A DNA stretch of 64,000 bases from Micromussa lordhowensis (Eukaryota > Cnidaria > Anthozoa > Scleractinia > Lobophylliidae): assembly GCA_964020085.1 (NCBI GenBank), contig OZ026600.1, forward strand, positions 8,955,948 to 9,019,947. Direction: 5' to 3'. The position numbers were made by a program, and so were the translations under genes. A model generated the notes under the pieces. It saw only the letters and a list, made by a program, of their open reading frames with translations. It made no database searches and was not told the origin of the DNA. Within the stretch, counting starts at the first letter, position 1. The number at the start of each line of letters is the position of its first letter. This document shows, piece by piece, positions 48,521 to 60,518 of this stretch.

Positions 48521-48737
48521 TTATTATTCAACAAATTGATAACAAAACAGCCTAAATCCTTGTAAATCTCTCTGTCGACATTTTCTCACTTCACTTTTTC
48601 TTCCCATGTACGAAGCTACGTATACCGCTGGATATCTGTTACCTACGGATGACAGATATCGAGAGCATCATGACCATATTTGGATAGTGTTACAATTTGT
48701 TGAATAATAAGGTCAGATATATTTAACAAATAAAGAA

Positions 48738-48894
48738 GCCTAAGCCGTGTATTACACTGTGATAAAACACGACGGGCATTTGAGAACTCGAGGGAAATGT
48801 AGAAAACACGAGCCGCAGGCGAGTGTTTTCTACATTTATCGAGTGTTCTCAAATGATCGGAGTGTTTTATCACAGTGTAATACACAGCTTAGGC
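48738..48894. repeat. Foldback palindrome with GA-GNA apex (f)
   Basis: Arms of exactly 72 bp surround the 13-nt apex GA, GCC, GCA, GGC, GA (48810-48822). It lies inside the 4.7-kb element, about 220 bp from foldback (e). Confidence 0.85.
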
Positions 48895-49286
48895 ATCTTC
48901 ATATGCTTTAAAATATAGATTTTACGCGCGCAAAACAATAAAACACGCATTTTCTATGTTTTATACTCTGATAAAACATAGGTTTTTGACCAATCAGAGC
49001 GCGCGCAGGGTCCTATCTATATTTTAAAAATGGATAAACACTGAATAAATTGTTTCACTTATCCTAAGAGTGCTCTTTACAAAATATGAATACGAATTTT
49101 CAGTTATATAACATTTATATTTGTTTTCTTCACTATTATTATCATCATCATTATTATTATTATTTTTTTATAGAAAACGATATTTTAAATGATAACAATT
49201 TATTCGAATGTCCTTTTTGGTTTTCCTTTTTATCTTTGTAAGTATTTTATTGTGAAGTTTTAATAAAGGAGTGTTTTGCAATTTTA

Positions 49287-49287
<1 letters not shown>

Positions 49288-49353
<66 letters not shown>
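49288..49353. repeat. (ATT)n microsatellite
   Basis: About 22 uninterrupted ATT units, followed by an imperfect continuation to about 49400. Confidence 0.95.
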
Positions 49354-50547
49354 GGTAGTAGTAGTAGCATTATTATTAATATTATTATCATTATTATTTT
49401 ATTTTTTTACTATATACCTCTACCCGCTAAAACGAGATGCGGTGACAGCATTGCGTGACGAGCAAATGACGAACGCGGTAAGATTGTACTGTGAGGGCCG
49501 ACACGCTTGGGAGCAATAGCCAGCAATCAAATGTAATATTTTGGTGTAGTACGTACAAAGCAAGCAACTATCCACGAATGACTTAGCCGTTGTTGACTTA
49601 GGTAGATGCAGTGGTGATCATATGCGCCGAAAGGTGATCACAGATTCCTGGTATTCGACCATTGAATACGTTGACAGTTGGCAATGTACATCGGACGTTG
49701 TGTAAACAGAAGCAAACTTAAAATGCGACGAATGGTGAGCGAAACACGTCAAATCCGCTTTTGAAACTGCCTTTTACAGCAAATAAGGTAAGAACATGTC
49801 GAAATTCTCTGCTCCATGTCTATTTATAGGTCAAGACAACCCGTAAATTGAAATTCGATGACGCATGACAGATATTTGCATTTTTAACGTACTTTGAAAA
49901 GCTCTCGCGTTGCTCACAATCATTTGCCCAAAGAAATTTTTGCAGGGTTCTGTAGACCATCCTTCTGCGATTCAACCACCAGAAGCTTAATCCATTTGAA
50001 GGTTTCGCACATGGTGAAAATCAATTATTTTTACGAAGTACTTTTAAGTGAATGAAATACATGTCTGCGAAATTTAATTATTTTGCAACCAAAAAATAAC
50101 ACAGCATTTCCCCAAATCAACCCAGTACATATTTAAACATTGCACAAAAATATCTGAGTGTTTTAAAGACGGAAGAATGATGTGGTTTTGCATGCGAGGC
50201 TTTCAAAGTTGTTTAATAAAATGGCGCGTCAAATGACGATTTTAACAGGATTTGGTAATTTGCATATTTCTTTGAAATGAAAGGATATTTTGCCAAAAAA
50301 ACTATCCAGTAGTTTTTGTCATGCCCTAGCCTATCTACCATAAGAATATGAGCGAAATCGAATTTTTGACCCTTGCCGAGTTATGTTCCATATTTATGGA
50401 CAGGGACTCTTAAATTCTTTACTACAAGTTGAATTTAGAGCGATTTTCGAACCATTTTCATACATTCTCTTAAATGGCTTAAAACGTAACGCAATACTGT
50501 CACATATGTAAATCACAAACAACGTCTGGGCCGCCTGTGCTTTTATG

Positions 50548-51502
50548 TGATCTTTAACTCACTAGCGACTTAAACTGCTACAAGTGATGATTTTCGGTTT
50601 ACCAACACTTCCTCGGCCTCGTGCGTATAGACGGAAAACTTATATGTGAATTCCGCACTCCTAGCAAACAGATCATGCTGGATGTTTTCAGTCAATATGA
50701 TTTCAAAGACCACTCTTGTTTTTCTGAGTAGTGCCGTCCATAATTAAGCCGGGGAGTCACAAAAGTTTTACTACAGCTGCCACATAAATCCCGGTCCAGC
50801 CTAAAACTGATGGAGAAGTTATTAATTTAACTCAGCCATACTCTAATTGTTTTTTTCTTTTTTTGAGCTGCAACCAGCTGAGTGCGTTTATTTAGGAACC
50901 TTTGGACTGTAAAATTACGTTTCAGCTATTTTTATCCGGTTTCGGGGGTTGTCATTATAGAAACGGCACAACTAAATGCTACTTTGACACCATAGGTTGT
51001 TCAAAACAAAACATGTGGCGGAATTAATTCACTTCTCGCTGCTTGAAAACGGGGGCCGTGGAAGTGGGAGGGGGGTCCTGGCTACGGGGTATGTTCATGG
51101 TATTTTCCCCTGTTCTTCCAACTCTGATGCAAATTACTCCTTAGCCGATTTAAGTGTAAGTGTAAAGCTTAATGGTTGTAAGCGTCATGACCTTTATTAC
51201 GTAGTTTAAAAGTTAGCTTATTGTATTTTCACATGACATTTTTATGCAATGTTAGTAAGCTTCTATGCATTAACAGCCCAGAAAACACTGGGGATTATGT
51301 CCCCTGCTACTTAGTAAGGCGGGCCCTCTACTCGTATAAACGTCACCGCCCAATGACGTAATTCTCTAAGCTGAAACAAGGTCAGCATGATATTGGAATT
51401 TTATTTTAAGAACCTGTTTCATAGTTGACACGATATTTGAATGTGCAACCTTCCTCTTCGGTAGATTGGGACTCTAACAACTTGTTATAATCCTTTTAAC
51501 AG
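50548..51502. other. No gene recognised
   Basis: Unique-looking DNA. Upstream exons of the gene ending at 52177 may lie here or beyond the 4.7-kb element; I could not identify them. Confidence 0.4.
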
Positions 51503-52177
51503 CTAAGACAAAAAAGACCGCACAAGATAAGGAAACTGTAACAAAAGAGAACAGTGGTACGTAGTTAAAACTGCTGCGTCGTTCAAAATACACACGTAAG
51601 CCTTTTATTGTTTGGCGAAGAAATTCTCAGTTCCAGTATGCAAGTGCTCCCAACTGAATTTACTGTCTAATATTTTCTTAACAGCTAAGACCAAAAAGAT
51701 CGCACAAGATAAAGAAGCCGCAACAAAAGAGAACAGAGGTACGTAGCTAAAACTGCTGTGTTGTTTTAAATATACACGTAAGCAGTTTGTTCTTTGGCCA
51801 AGAATTCTCAGTTCCCACGACCATGCTAGTTACAGCTCCGTCGTTTTCTCTGTAGGACCACCAAAACTTAGCAGTTATAATTCTTTCTATTTTAAGTATG
51901 TCCTAACTATAAACACGGAAATCGTCAAAAGGGATTTTCTTCTGAAATCTGCAAGTTAACCGTCATTACTCTGTTGTTAAGATTCATGTAATGTGAAAAG
52001 AAATCATCCTTTTTTGTTGCTGTACTAGTGTAAGTACAAATGTTACACTGTATGTACCCAGGTCCTACTGCTGCCTTAGCAAAGAAAAAATGTTATAATG
52101 CCTGGGCAAAGGAAGAAAAAGACACAGCCGGTTTTCAAGTACCTTGGAGCCTTCGATCGTCAAAACCAGGAAAGTAA
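51503..52177 (+). CDS. 3' end of an unrecognised gene with a duplicated 54-nt exon
   Basis: Two 54-nt segments (51503-51556 and 51685-51738) are each bounded by CAG and GTACGT. Both keep phase 1 at both ends and encode near-identical lysine-rich repeats, starting AKTKKTAQDKE and AKTKKIAQDKE. A third segment starts at 52062 after TGTACCCAG, also fits phase 1, and encodes 37 further residues (with KKKCYNAWAKEEKD) to a TAA at 52175-52177. AATAAA signals follow at about 52265 and 52292. Three consecutive phase-matched segments with splice signals make a real gene end plausible. The duplication covers about 180 bp including flanking intron. Function is unknown and the 5' exons are not identified. 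Confidence 0.5.
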
Positions 52178-52179
52178 CA

Positions 52180-53490
52180 GGAAAACGTGACCGAGAACTG
52201 TATAAAACAAAGAGAAGGAGTGCTGGTCAATAGAGGTTGGACAACTGTGAAAAATTGCGTGAAGAATAAATTCACGAGCAAAAGCATTGCAATAAAATAC
52301 ATCTAAACTTAATCGGAACTGCTGTTTCCAGTAATTTACATTTGGCTCGGTGGGGCAACGTTTTGATATTATTACTGATTTAGGTAAGTGTAAAATAGGA
52401 GACACAAAGAAATGGAAACCTCTTACAGGATATATCAGGATTTAATTAATATTTTAGATTATATTTCTATACCTATCTATATATTTCTCCTACCCATTAG
52501 TCTAATTCTAATCTCCTGTCAGGTGCATAACATATTTTATCTATGATGTACTATATGCCTTTGGTCTGTTTTGACCAGTTCTATTGTACAACCTCAAGTT
52601 GTAATGTAATTTATCTATATTGCTCTTTTTTTTCCTTTGCCCCTTGTCGTCACTGTATTTGTTAATAGTGTACTGTAAGTTGTGTAGATATTGTAATTTA
52701 AATAGTGTAAATAATTAGACCAATAAGATGTAAATAGAGCTAGTGCTGTTAGTAGTCTTAATAGTGTACCGTCCGTAAGCCTAATAAAAAAAAGGGAAAA
52801 TAGGAGGCATCATCTCTTTGTCATCATTGGTAGCCATTAATTTTGACACATAAGTTGTGCTTGTTCATATTAGATTCAACTGAGTTCTTTTTTTAGTTAT
52901 TCTCCGAGTTTCTCGTTAAACCTAGATTAAGCTTACTGAATTTCGATAGTCAAAGTAATTTTATTAATGTGAACTTGAAGGGAAAAACGAGACTGCAAAA
53001 AACTGTATCAAACAAAGTGGAAGAGTGCTATGAGGCGAACATAAATGCTGGTCATCAGAGATTGGACAGTTGTGAAAACTTGCGTGGAGAATGTTATTTC
53101 ACAAGCAAAATGATTACTGCAAGAAAAAATCACTTTAACTTAATCGGAACTTGGGATCCGGAGCACAGATTACGTAAGCTTACGTAAAACAAAAGAAATA
53201 TGAAAAGACAGGAAACAAAACAACTCCAAATAAAGACTAATCCCAAGTGACCCAAAATACAAAGCTTTCCGGTACCTGCAGATGTATCCGGAACTTGTTA
53301 CTTGTCCTGCGAGTTACATTCGACTAATTGAGGCGAGCTCTTAAGAGGGAAAATAAATGCTGGTCATCAGAGATTGGACAGTTGTGAAAAATTATGTGAA
53401 GAATATTATTTCACAAGCAAAATTATTGCGAGAAAAAAAAGACTTAATCGGAACTTGTTACGCTTCCAGTGAGTCAACATTCGACTGATC
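52180..53490. repeat. Three diverged copies of a 3' UTR-like segment
   Basis: A stretch with AAATGCTGGTCATCAGAGATTGGACAGTTGTGAAAA followed by TTCACAAGCAAAATTATTG and TTAATCGGAACT occurs at about 52180-52330, 52980-53160 and 53345-53470. The first copy is the 3' UTR of the gene above. An A-rich LINE-tail-like stretch lies at about 52690-52800. Confidence 0.6.
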
Positions 53491-53692
53491 GAGGCGAGCT
53501 TTAAGGTGGCTCAAAACAGTTTCCAACACTTAAATTTGGATGGGTCATTATAACCATTCTTTATCACTTGATGCTACAATCATGGTATCAAAAAACTGCC
53601 CAATCATTGGTAAACACGTTGGTATCATTTTCGTGACACAATAGGTTACCGTAGCAACAGGATGACCTCCTAAAAACACCCTTAATTGCGGC

Positions 53693-53970
53693 TTTAGGGG
53701 CTTATAATTCAAAAACGGCATGGTGAAATTTTTTTCTATTACCAGCTTTTGATAAGCATGATCAGATGCAACTTTTGGCAAAGTTTAAAAAAAAATCTGT
53801 ACATGGGGTTCAGTGCCACCTTAACGTTTCGAAAATTTAAGATGGCTCTGAACCCCACGAACAGAATTTTTTTAAAACTTTGCCAAACGTTGCCTCTGAT
53901 CATGCTTATCCAAAGTTGATAATAGAAAAAAATTTCACCATGCCGTTTTTGAATTATAAGTGTTCCCAGA
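53693..53970. repeat. Foldback element
   Basis: The arms (about 53697-53823 and 53843-53965) are imperfect reverse complements, with ATAATTCAAAAACGGCATGG at the outer side and GGTTCAGTGCCACCTTAA at the inner side. Confidence 0.7.
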
Positions 53971-54149
53971 GTGCAGGTGGCGATACATGGACCTCACAAG
54001 TACGCCTTGGCAAGTAAGTAACTAAGGAAGTAAGTAAGTAAGATCCTTTATTTGAACACGATGAGAATAAAAGTATTACATGCTTGAGGGGCTGTTGAAA
54101 CTGATAAAATCGTGTATTAAAAAAAAAATTCTTTGTATCGACTGATTCT

Positions 54150-57100
54150 TCAGTCCATGTCTGTAGTCAATGTCAAAGGACTCTCTTTAAATAAATCCGA
54201 AACCAAGTTATACACGTAGAAAATGACTGCATTAGTAGGAAAGGCTCGCAGTAGAGTAGGTCCAAGCCCGGAGAATAAACCTCTTAGGCCGCTTGTCTTG
54301 AAGTTTTGTACAAAACAATCAACAGGTCCTTTGTAAAGGAAAGTTCCCCCATTTCCATCCGCCTGCATGCGCGACTTAATCACATCAAACGGAAAAGTCG
54401 AAGCCCATGAGATCATGCCAGCAAAACCGCCCGCAAAAACTGTAGCCAGCGGTCCCACTTCGGCACGTGTCTTTTTCTGTGACAGTAAATCTAGCAGGAT
54501 TTCGTATGATCCAAAGTACGTGACAAAGCCAGGGATATCTCGGAAAAGGAGAGGAGTTATTCCTTGATAAAGCCCCCTGCTCCCAGATGTGTTGTAAATC
54601 TTGCGAATACAGTCCATGGCACCACGGTAGCGTGAGGAAGTGGTTCGCTTTACTGCCGGTAAAAAAGTTATACAATGATGTTATCAAATTAACATCGCCA
54701 ATAAGAAAAACAAAAAACAGAGAGTACTGTGCATTGGTTATAGCTGGTTTTTGTGCGGGACCTCTAGCCAAATTAGAATTTGGAAACGTTGCTTTCTGGA
54801 GGAAGGGAAACTAGTACCTGAACAACCACATATAGCACTAAACCGAAATCAAACCCGGGCCACACTGGCGAGCAAAGCAGTCTCTACACGTACACTGCGT
54901 TATCCTCGCTCCCCAATAAATTTTCTTTGAGGTTCAACCATGCAAAATTGGTTTAGTTGGAGACTATGATGCTACGTGGGAAGGAGCTATGGTTGTTGGA
55001 TGTGGAGCCGATCACCTCATCCTGTGAAAAAGGCAGTTGATTAAAGAAACTCAGACAAGACTCCAATATCAACCTATTCTTAGAACACGGGTAGATGTCA
55101 TCGCCTAATTGAAGCCCTCAAAGTGAGTGCTTACCCACTACATTTTCTGCGGCACATGAGGCAGTTTAAAGAGTTTTTATCGGAATAGCTCACCTTCAGT
55201 TTGCATTTGTAGTTTAATTTTAATAAGTTCCATGGGACACACCACCCAGAGCTGAGCTGCGCCCGAGGCAGCTCCAGCAACACAGACATGATATAGAGAT
55301 GGCTTCTCATCCGCCTTAGAAGATAACATGGTCAGCACATTACCATACACTCCAAATAGTATGGCATTCTGCAAGGCCACGGCAGCCAGAGGCGGTGCCA
55401 TCCCTTTAAACAAACCAAACACCTAAAGTGCAACAAAAACATGTTTTAAAACTGTAGATAGTTCAACACACAGCAGAGGACCCACACGCACTAGAAGGGA
55501 GGAAGGGGGTTGGAAAATTAAGATTCAAATTCAAAGGGGGCTAGAGAGTTGAGACAGGCCCTTTCTCTATGCAGTAGGGGATGGGACAAGAATTAACTGG
55601 ATAGAAACCTCTGCTGAACTAATCTTTTTGGATATACAGTACAGTATACAGTATAATGATTATTAATGTAACTTGTTTTCATGTTTTGGTCTATTTGGCT
55701 GGCCTGCAGTGGAAACACCTGGATAATGCTCGCATTTGTTGAGTGTCTCTTGTGCTACCAAACATGCACTTGTGTTTCCATAGCTCACTGTTAATATTCA
55801 AATACTATGAAAATAAAGGTAAAAGTAAAGTTTGCACACAAGCCAAGTGGCCCAACAGGCTGAAGCTTATCCCGGTTCTGGAGCAAAACGTGACTAGGAG
55901 TATTTCTACTCCCCCTGGATGGGATGCTAGTCCATCACAGGGATACCCCCAGCATAAAGTTCACAGTACGCATTTCTGCACCTGGGTGGACAGAAGCACT
56001 GTGAGATTTAAGTGTCTTGCCCGAGAACACACTGAACACAATGTCCCCGGACGGGGCTCAAACCCGGACTGCTCATCCAGAGACGAAGGTACTAACCATG
56101 AGACCACCACACCTATATAATGAATAGATAAGCAAACAATGTAGATGTACACTTCTGATTATCTTAATTGCTTTACACAAGAGAGCATGAAAGGCAACAT
56201 AAGAGTTAATCCATCATAATGACAGGTTTAATTCCAAAGTTAATCTCCCTCAAGGTTTTTGTTAGGCGTGGTACCAAGTCCTCCTCACGCATGTTGCATG
56301 AATGTTTTCATGGAGGACGAAAATGCGAGTAAAACTGCTTCTGTGGTCCATGTGAACAAAACCTGCATCACAGGATGGGCTATTTTTAGACCCTCCTGGG
56401 ATTTCCAAAACAGGTAGAGATCTAAAACTGCATTTAACTCTCTCACCCTTCATCCCCTCTTGTGTTACATTATTTTATAAAAATATTGTCACTCTGTTTA
56501 CACAGATTGAATTGTCATGAATATGACTTCTCACAAGCACCCTGGCAGTAGAGGAAATACTGGCTGTAGACAAGTAACTCACCGTTTCATGTTTCACGAT
56601 GTTGAAAAAGCATGAGAATAAATTGCCTGCACCTTGCTTGGTTCCCGCATTCAAAACTTGCATTCTCACCTGTCAGCAAGGAAAACTTACTGTTGAAACA
56701 ATTTCTCTCCATAAAGGCCACCTTGGGACAAGTTTTAGTGGCCATTAATGCTATTATGGAGAGGTCACCATTGTAGAAAGGTTAAAGTTAGAGTGAATGT
56801 ATGGAGAGTCTACCAGGACCAAAAAAATTGACAGTTTTAGAGAGGTGACCAATGTAGAGAGATGGTCATTGTGGAAAGGTGGCCCTTGTAGAGGGAAGGG
56901 AATAGAGAGGACTCAGAGAAGGTAGAGGGAAGGTTGGCTCCAACACATGTAGGCCTTTCCTTAAAATACCATAAAATTCTTCAAAGCACAGCTACATGTA
57001 GTTTAACCCTTGTATTCAGGATGGCTGTACAATGCCTGGATGTGCAAGCAAACACCATTAATGAAACAACATGAAGGCTGCTAGAATGTCTGCACCATGT

Positions 57101-60100
57101 TTGCCCTGCAACTGCCTTAATACATGTACAAGTAAACATGTGAGATGGAACAACTGTATTCTGGCAAGGGTATAAGTTAAGATAGAGGGACAGAATGCAG
57201 CAGGATAACAATAAATTATCTATTACAGTCGAACCTCTCCATATTGACACCTCTCTAATACGAACACCTCTCTAATATAGACAGTGTCCTATGTACCAGC
57301 AAAATTCTCATACATTTCCTCTGAGAAAAAACCTCTATTGTTATTAATAATACAGAGCCTCTCTAAAATGGATAAAAGACACTAAAATCTCTACCCTAGG
57401 GAGCTAACTCTTTATTACAGACACCCTGGGGACCACTCACCATAATTTGCAGTGTGTTTCATTTCCTGTCAGCAGTCACACAAACATTGACATTTTATCA
57501 TTCAGCGATACCAATACCAGAACATGTCACTTTTGCGCCTGATTTTGGTTACCAAACACTCCAAACTGTTAACTAGTGGAGACTTAAAAGTCATGTCATC
57601 ATAGTGACCTCTCCAATACGGACACCTCTCTAATATGGACACTCTGTTTTCAGTGTCTGTATTAGTGAGGTTCAGCTGTACATGTACATGCAGGGCTAAA
57701 AATTGGCGGTCGCACGGTCACCAGTGGCGAGTTAAAACTGACCCTGGGACCACTAAATGTTAAGGTTTGAACGCCTGATGTGTGACTACGCTACAGAATT
57801 TCGAAAAGTTGCAATGCAAATAAAGTTAAAAGTACAAAGTTAAAAATAAAACTCTACATGTATATGCAGTTTAAAAACTACCTTTCTACTTTGCAATTGA
57901 AATTGAACTACCTTTCTCTTCGTTTCTTTGCCTGGACCCTAAGATCATCCATTTTAGTGAATGTTTAGCCCTGAAGTGGAAATTCCAAGCCATGATTTTG
58001 CGAGTGATCCACATTCACAACATATGGACACCATTTTGATTTTTTGATTGCCACATGTTCTGGACTTACCCAGAGTTCCGTGTGGGATGGTTTCAAAGCA
58101 CCTGTTTTCGCTTTGAGAACAGATGTTAAAAAGTCATGGGGCGTTTATTTGAGTTTTTCATTTTAAACTACAGGAAATCAAGGGCTTCTTCATTTTGGGA
58201 TGGGCCACTTAGAATTCAAGCAAACCGGCCCGACAGGCCACCAAGCGCTGGAGTTAATTTTTAGCCCTGTACATGTATCTCAGTCAATTTTGTTCTTCCA
58301 GAGCAAGGATGGAATGGTCACTGCAGGGAACGAGGTTGTTACCTCGCTTTGTTTTCCAAACAGCTCGACCCATTTTTCTGTTGTGCACAGTCACCCTGTG
58401 AGAGTTTAAAAGCAGTACTTTCCCACAATAACCCAATTTTCAAGGATCAATCATGTCCTACTCCTAAAATTGTGACTACAGCAATTATTATGTACCTTCA
58501 CAGTATCCATTGGCTGTGAAACAACAACTCCTGCACAACCTACATGTACAATGTTCAGATCAAACACCATTCAGTAAGAAATCTACTAGTGTACTTACTT
58601 ACAAAAGGGAAAATACAATAATAAATGTAATTTTTAAATTAACTGTGACTATACTCTCTTGTTGTTGTTTTTAGTTTTGTATTTAACTTTCCTTTCCTTT
58701 TCACATTTTATTTCTGGTTAGTTACTTACCCTGATTAAAAATAGAAGTAACTTTCAAAAAAAATAAACCAGTTTGACTAAATGTCCCCATTGTCTGTTTT
58801 GTATTTTAGCTGATTTTTGATGAATAGCAATAATCTTTATTTGCACTCTCTTAGATTTAAATTTAAAAGAAAAGGTAAACTTATTTACTTTCAGGTGGAA
58901 TATTTAAGAATTAGATAATGTGAGCTCAAGATTTCTATCACGTGATAGTTGATCAGGGGAAATCGAGAGCAAAATAATCTAATTGTTTTAGTAGAATTCT
59001 AACTGAAATTTCCTTTAAATAATGATTCCAATTTTCTGGTCTTAGTATTAAACTTCACGCTTTAGAGAATTAACTTGCACGGACTGAGTTATTTGTCAAT
59101 TTGACATTTGCAGTTGACATGTGCATTGCGTGCCTATCAGTTTCCATCAAAATTTTCGGGCTTTTTTAATTCAAGAAGCCATAAATCCTCTCCTTTTAGT
59201 CTTCTCAAATACATGTATTTTGTTCATTCATTTGTTTCTAAATGTTCATTTATTAAAACTTCAGCGAAACGAGAAAAACATTACACTTTTGTCGACCACA
59301 ACAAGCCACTGCACACTAATGGCTGATAGTGTGCAATGGCTCAGCCAATCAGATTACAGCATTTGCATTAGTATACTAGTAGAATTCTTCTAATTCCATG
59401 CAGATAGAGAGAGAGCACTGCTACTTAGAACAAGCAAATGCTAGTCATGCTCTGTGCCTAAGAGGCTGGGCTATGTAGGAAAGAAGTTAGAAGAAAGGGT
59501 AGAAGTTAAGAAAGGGTAAAAAATAGAACAGAGAAATAGAGAGATAGTCACACACCTTCTACAATACAACCTAGTCATCACTCCCTCACACTCCTCCATT
59601 CACCTTTTACCCCCCACCCCTAAGCGTACTTCTAGCAGCACTACTGTCATCTTCTCAGGATTTGTACAATTCTTCACTGTCGTCCTAGCCTTAAAGATCG
59701 GTGTTTGACATTTGCAGGCTGCAGATTACATTTAGGCCTAAATAGTGCTAGGGCAAGCCTGAATTGCCTGTTTACTGTTATATGTAACTATCGATGATGG
59801 AAATGTTATTTTGCTGTCAGTTCGATTATCGAACCAATCGAACGCAATCGAACTAAATCCGATTCGATTTTATTTGTAGTAAAATTCGGCCTTCAGTAGA
59901 AATTTCCCCCGACCAGGACTGGCTGTTATGGGGTATTACGCAGATGCTCGGACAATCGGGGGACTCCCCGTACAAAGAAATTTTTTCACTGATCAGTGTT
60001 AAAATCAAACAAAGAGGAGTTCGGTAACAGCACGTTTGACTAGTACAACTGTCAACCGTTCGATTGTTTCGATTGTCGACCGTTCGGCCACAGTCATGTT

Positions 60101-60257
60101 TGCTTAACCAAATTTTAGTGTGAGTTCGATTATGTTCGCGATTACCGAAATACTTTGGAGTCTGCGAATGTCAAAGACCGCTGAAAGATTGCCGATCGAA
60201 GAAGAAGTAGCTCTTACCTGCAAACCAACCGGCAATGAACTCTCGTGCAATTTCCAT
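54150..60257 (-). CDS. Mitochondrial carrier (SLC25A45/A47/A48-like), complete
   Basis: Five exons (60218-60257, 58496-58539, 56583-56669, 55194-55422, 54150-54652) join in frame to exactly 300 residues, the normal size of a mitochondrial carrier. All introns are GT-AG. The three carrier signatures are present: QPMDTVKVRMQ in repeat 1, CPMELIKIKLQMQ in repeat 2 and FPFDVIKSRMQ in repeat 3. GLFKGM and GLYQGI follow the first two loops. The start MEIAREFIAGWFAG and the general wording are closest in my memory to SLC25A45/A47/A48, so the protein should sit in the inner mitochondrial membrane and move a small solute. The exact substrate cannot be read from sequence. A minus-strand AATAAA lies at 54047-54052. 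Intron 3 holds a SINE and intron 2 a mariner-type MITE. It is divergently paired with GSTZ1. Confidence 0.93.
55897..56115 (-). mobile_element. SINE family 1, copy C
   Basis: The most complete copy: GGAGTATTTCTACTCCCCC, GGATGGGATGCTAGTCC, CACCTGGGTGGACAG, ACACAATGTCCCCGG. On the minus strand the first about 75 nt look like a tRNA with B box GGGTTTGAGCCCC. It lies in carrier intron 3. Confidence 0.75.
56690..56900. repeat. Repeat with CTCTCCA-AATGGCCACCT motif
   Basis: Alternating phrases such as CTCTCCATAAAGGCCACCTT and GGAGAGGTCACCATTGTAGAAAGGT face each other in both orientations. The family is not identified. Confidence 0.4.
57226..57678. mobile_element. Tc1/mariner-type MITE
   Basis: Ends CAGTCGAACCTC and (reverse complement) CAGCTGAACCTC, each flanked by TA (57224-57225 and 57679-57680), fit a 453-bp non-autonomous mariner-type element. 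Phrases like GGACACCTCTCTAATA recur inside. It lies in carrier intron 2. Confidence 0.65.
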
Positions 60258-60518
60258 TGTTCACAGATAAGCTCATCGTATCTCCTTTTACTGTAATTAA
60301 ATTAAGTTGCAGTTCTACGCTGAAAACAACTCCCGTTGACCGTTCTAGATCCTTCGAGTGCCGAGTGCCCCCTTCAAAGCTTTCTCGCCGGCTCGGAAGC
60401 TGAGAGAGACCTGGGAAAGAGATCGCAAAAGCCTGGTTACCAAGTTACCGTCTGGAACGCCTGGGGTATTTTTGTCTTACAGCATCTCTCCGAAAATCTC
60501 GAATAGTTCCGAAGCGAA
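60258..60518. promoter_or_regulatory. Bidirectional promoter between carrier and GSTZ1
   Basis: Only 261 bp separate the two start codons, which face away from each other, so both 5' UTRs and core promoters must share this interval. No TATA box is obvious. Confidence 0.7.

Larger units (their letters stand above)
45825..50539. mobile_element. 4.7-kb element with about 1.1-kb TIRs and an 8-bp target duplication
   Basis: The left arm (about 45825-47165) matches the reverse complement of the right arm (about 49418-50539). The ends read ACAGGCGGCCCAGACGTTG on the left and CCGCCTGTG on the right. The 8 bp CTTTTATG lie just outside both ends (45817-45824 and 50540-50547), which marks it as one insertion. 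The outer parts of the arms are almost identical and the inner parts more diverged. The 2.25-kb centre has no recognisable transposase; it holds two GA-apex foldbacks, poly-C and poly-G tracts and an (ATT)n run. An 8-bp duplication fits hAT, P or Zisupton-type transposons, but the class is unassigned. Confidence 0.82.

Noticed and set aside
49271..49519. Leucine-rich or isoleucine-rich proteins
   Set aside because: Pure translation of the (ATT)n microsatellite.
54367..54814. Plus-strand ORFs opposite the carrier
   Set aside because: Shadows of the minus-strand mitochondrial carrier exon.
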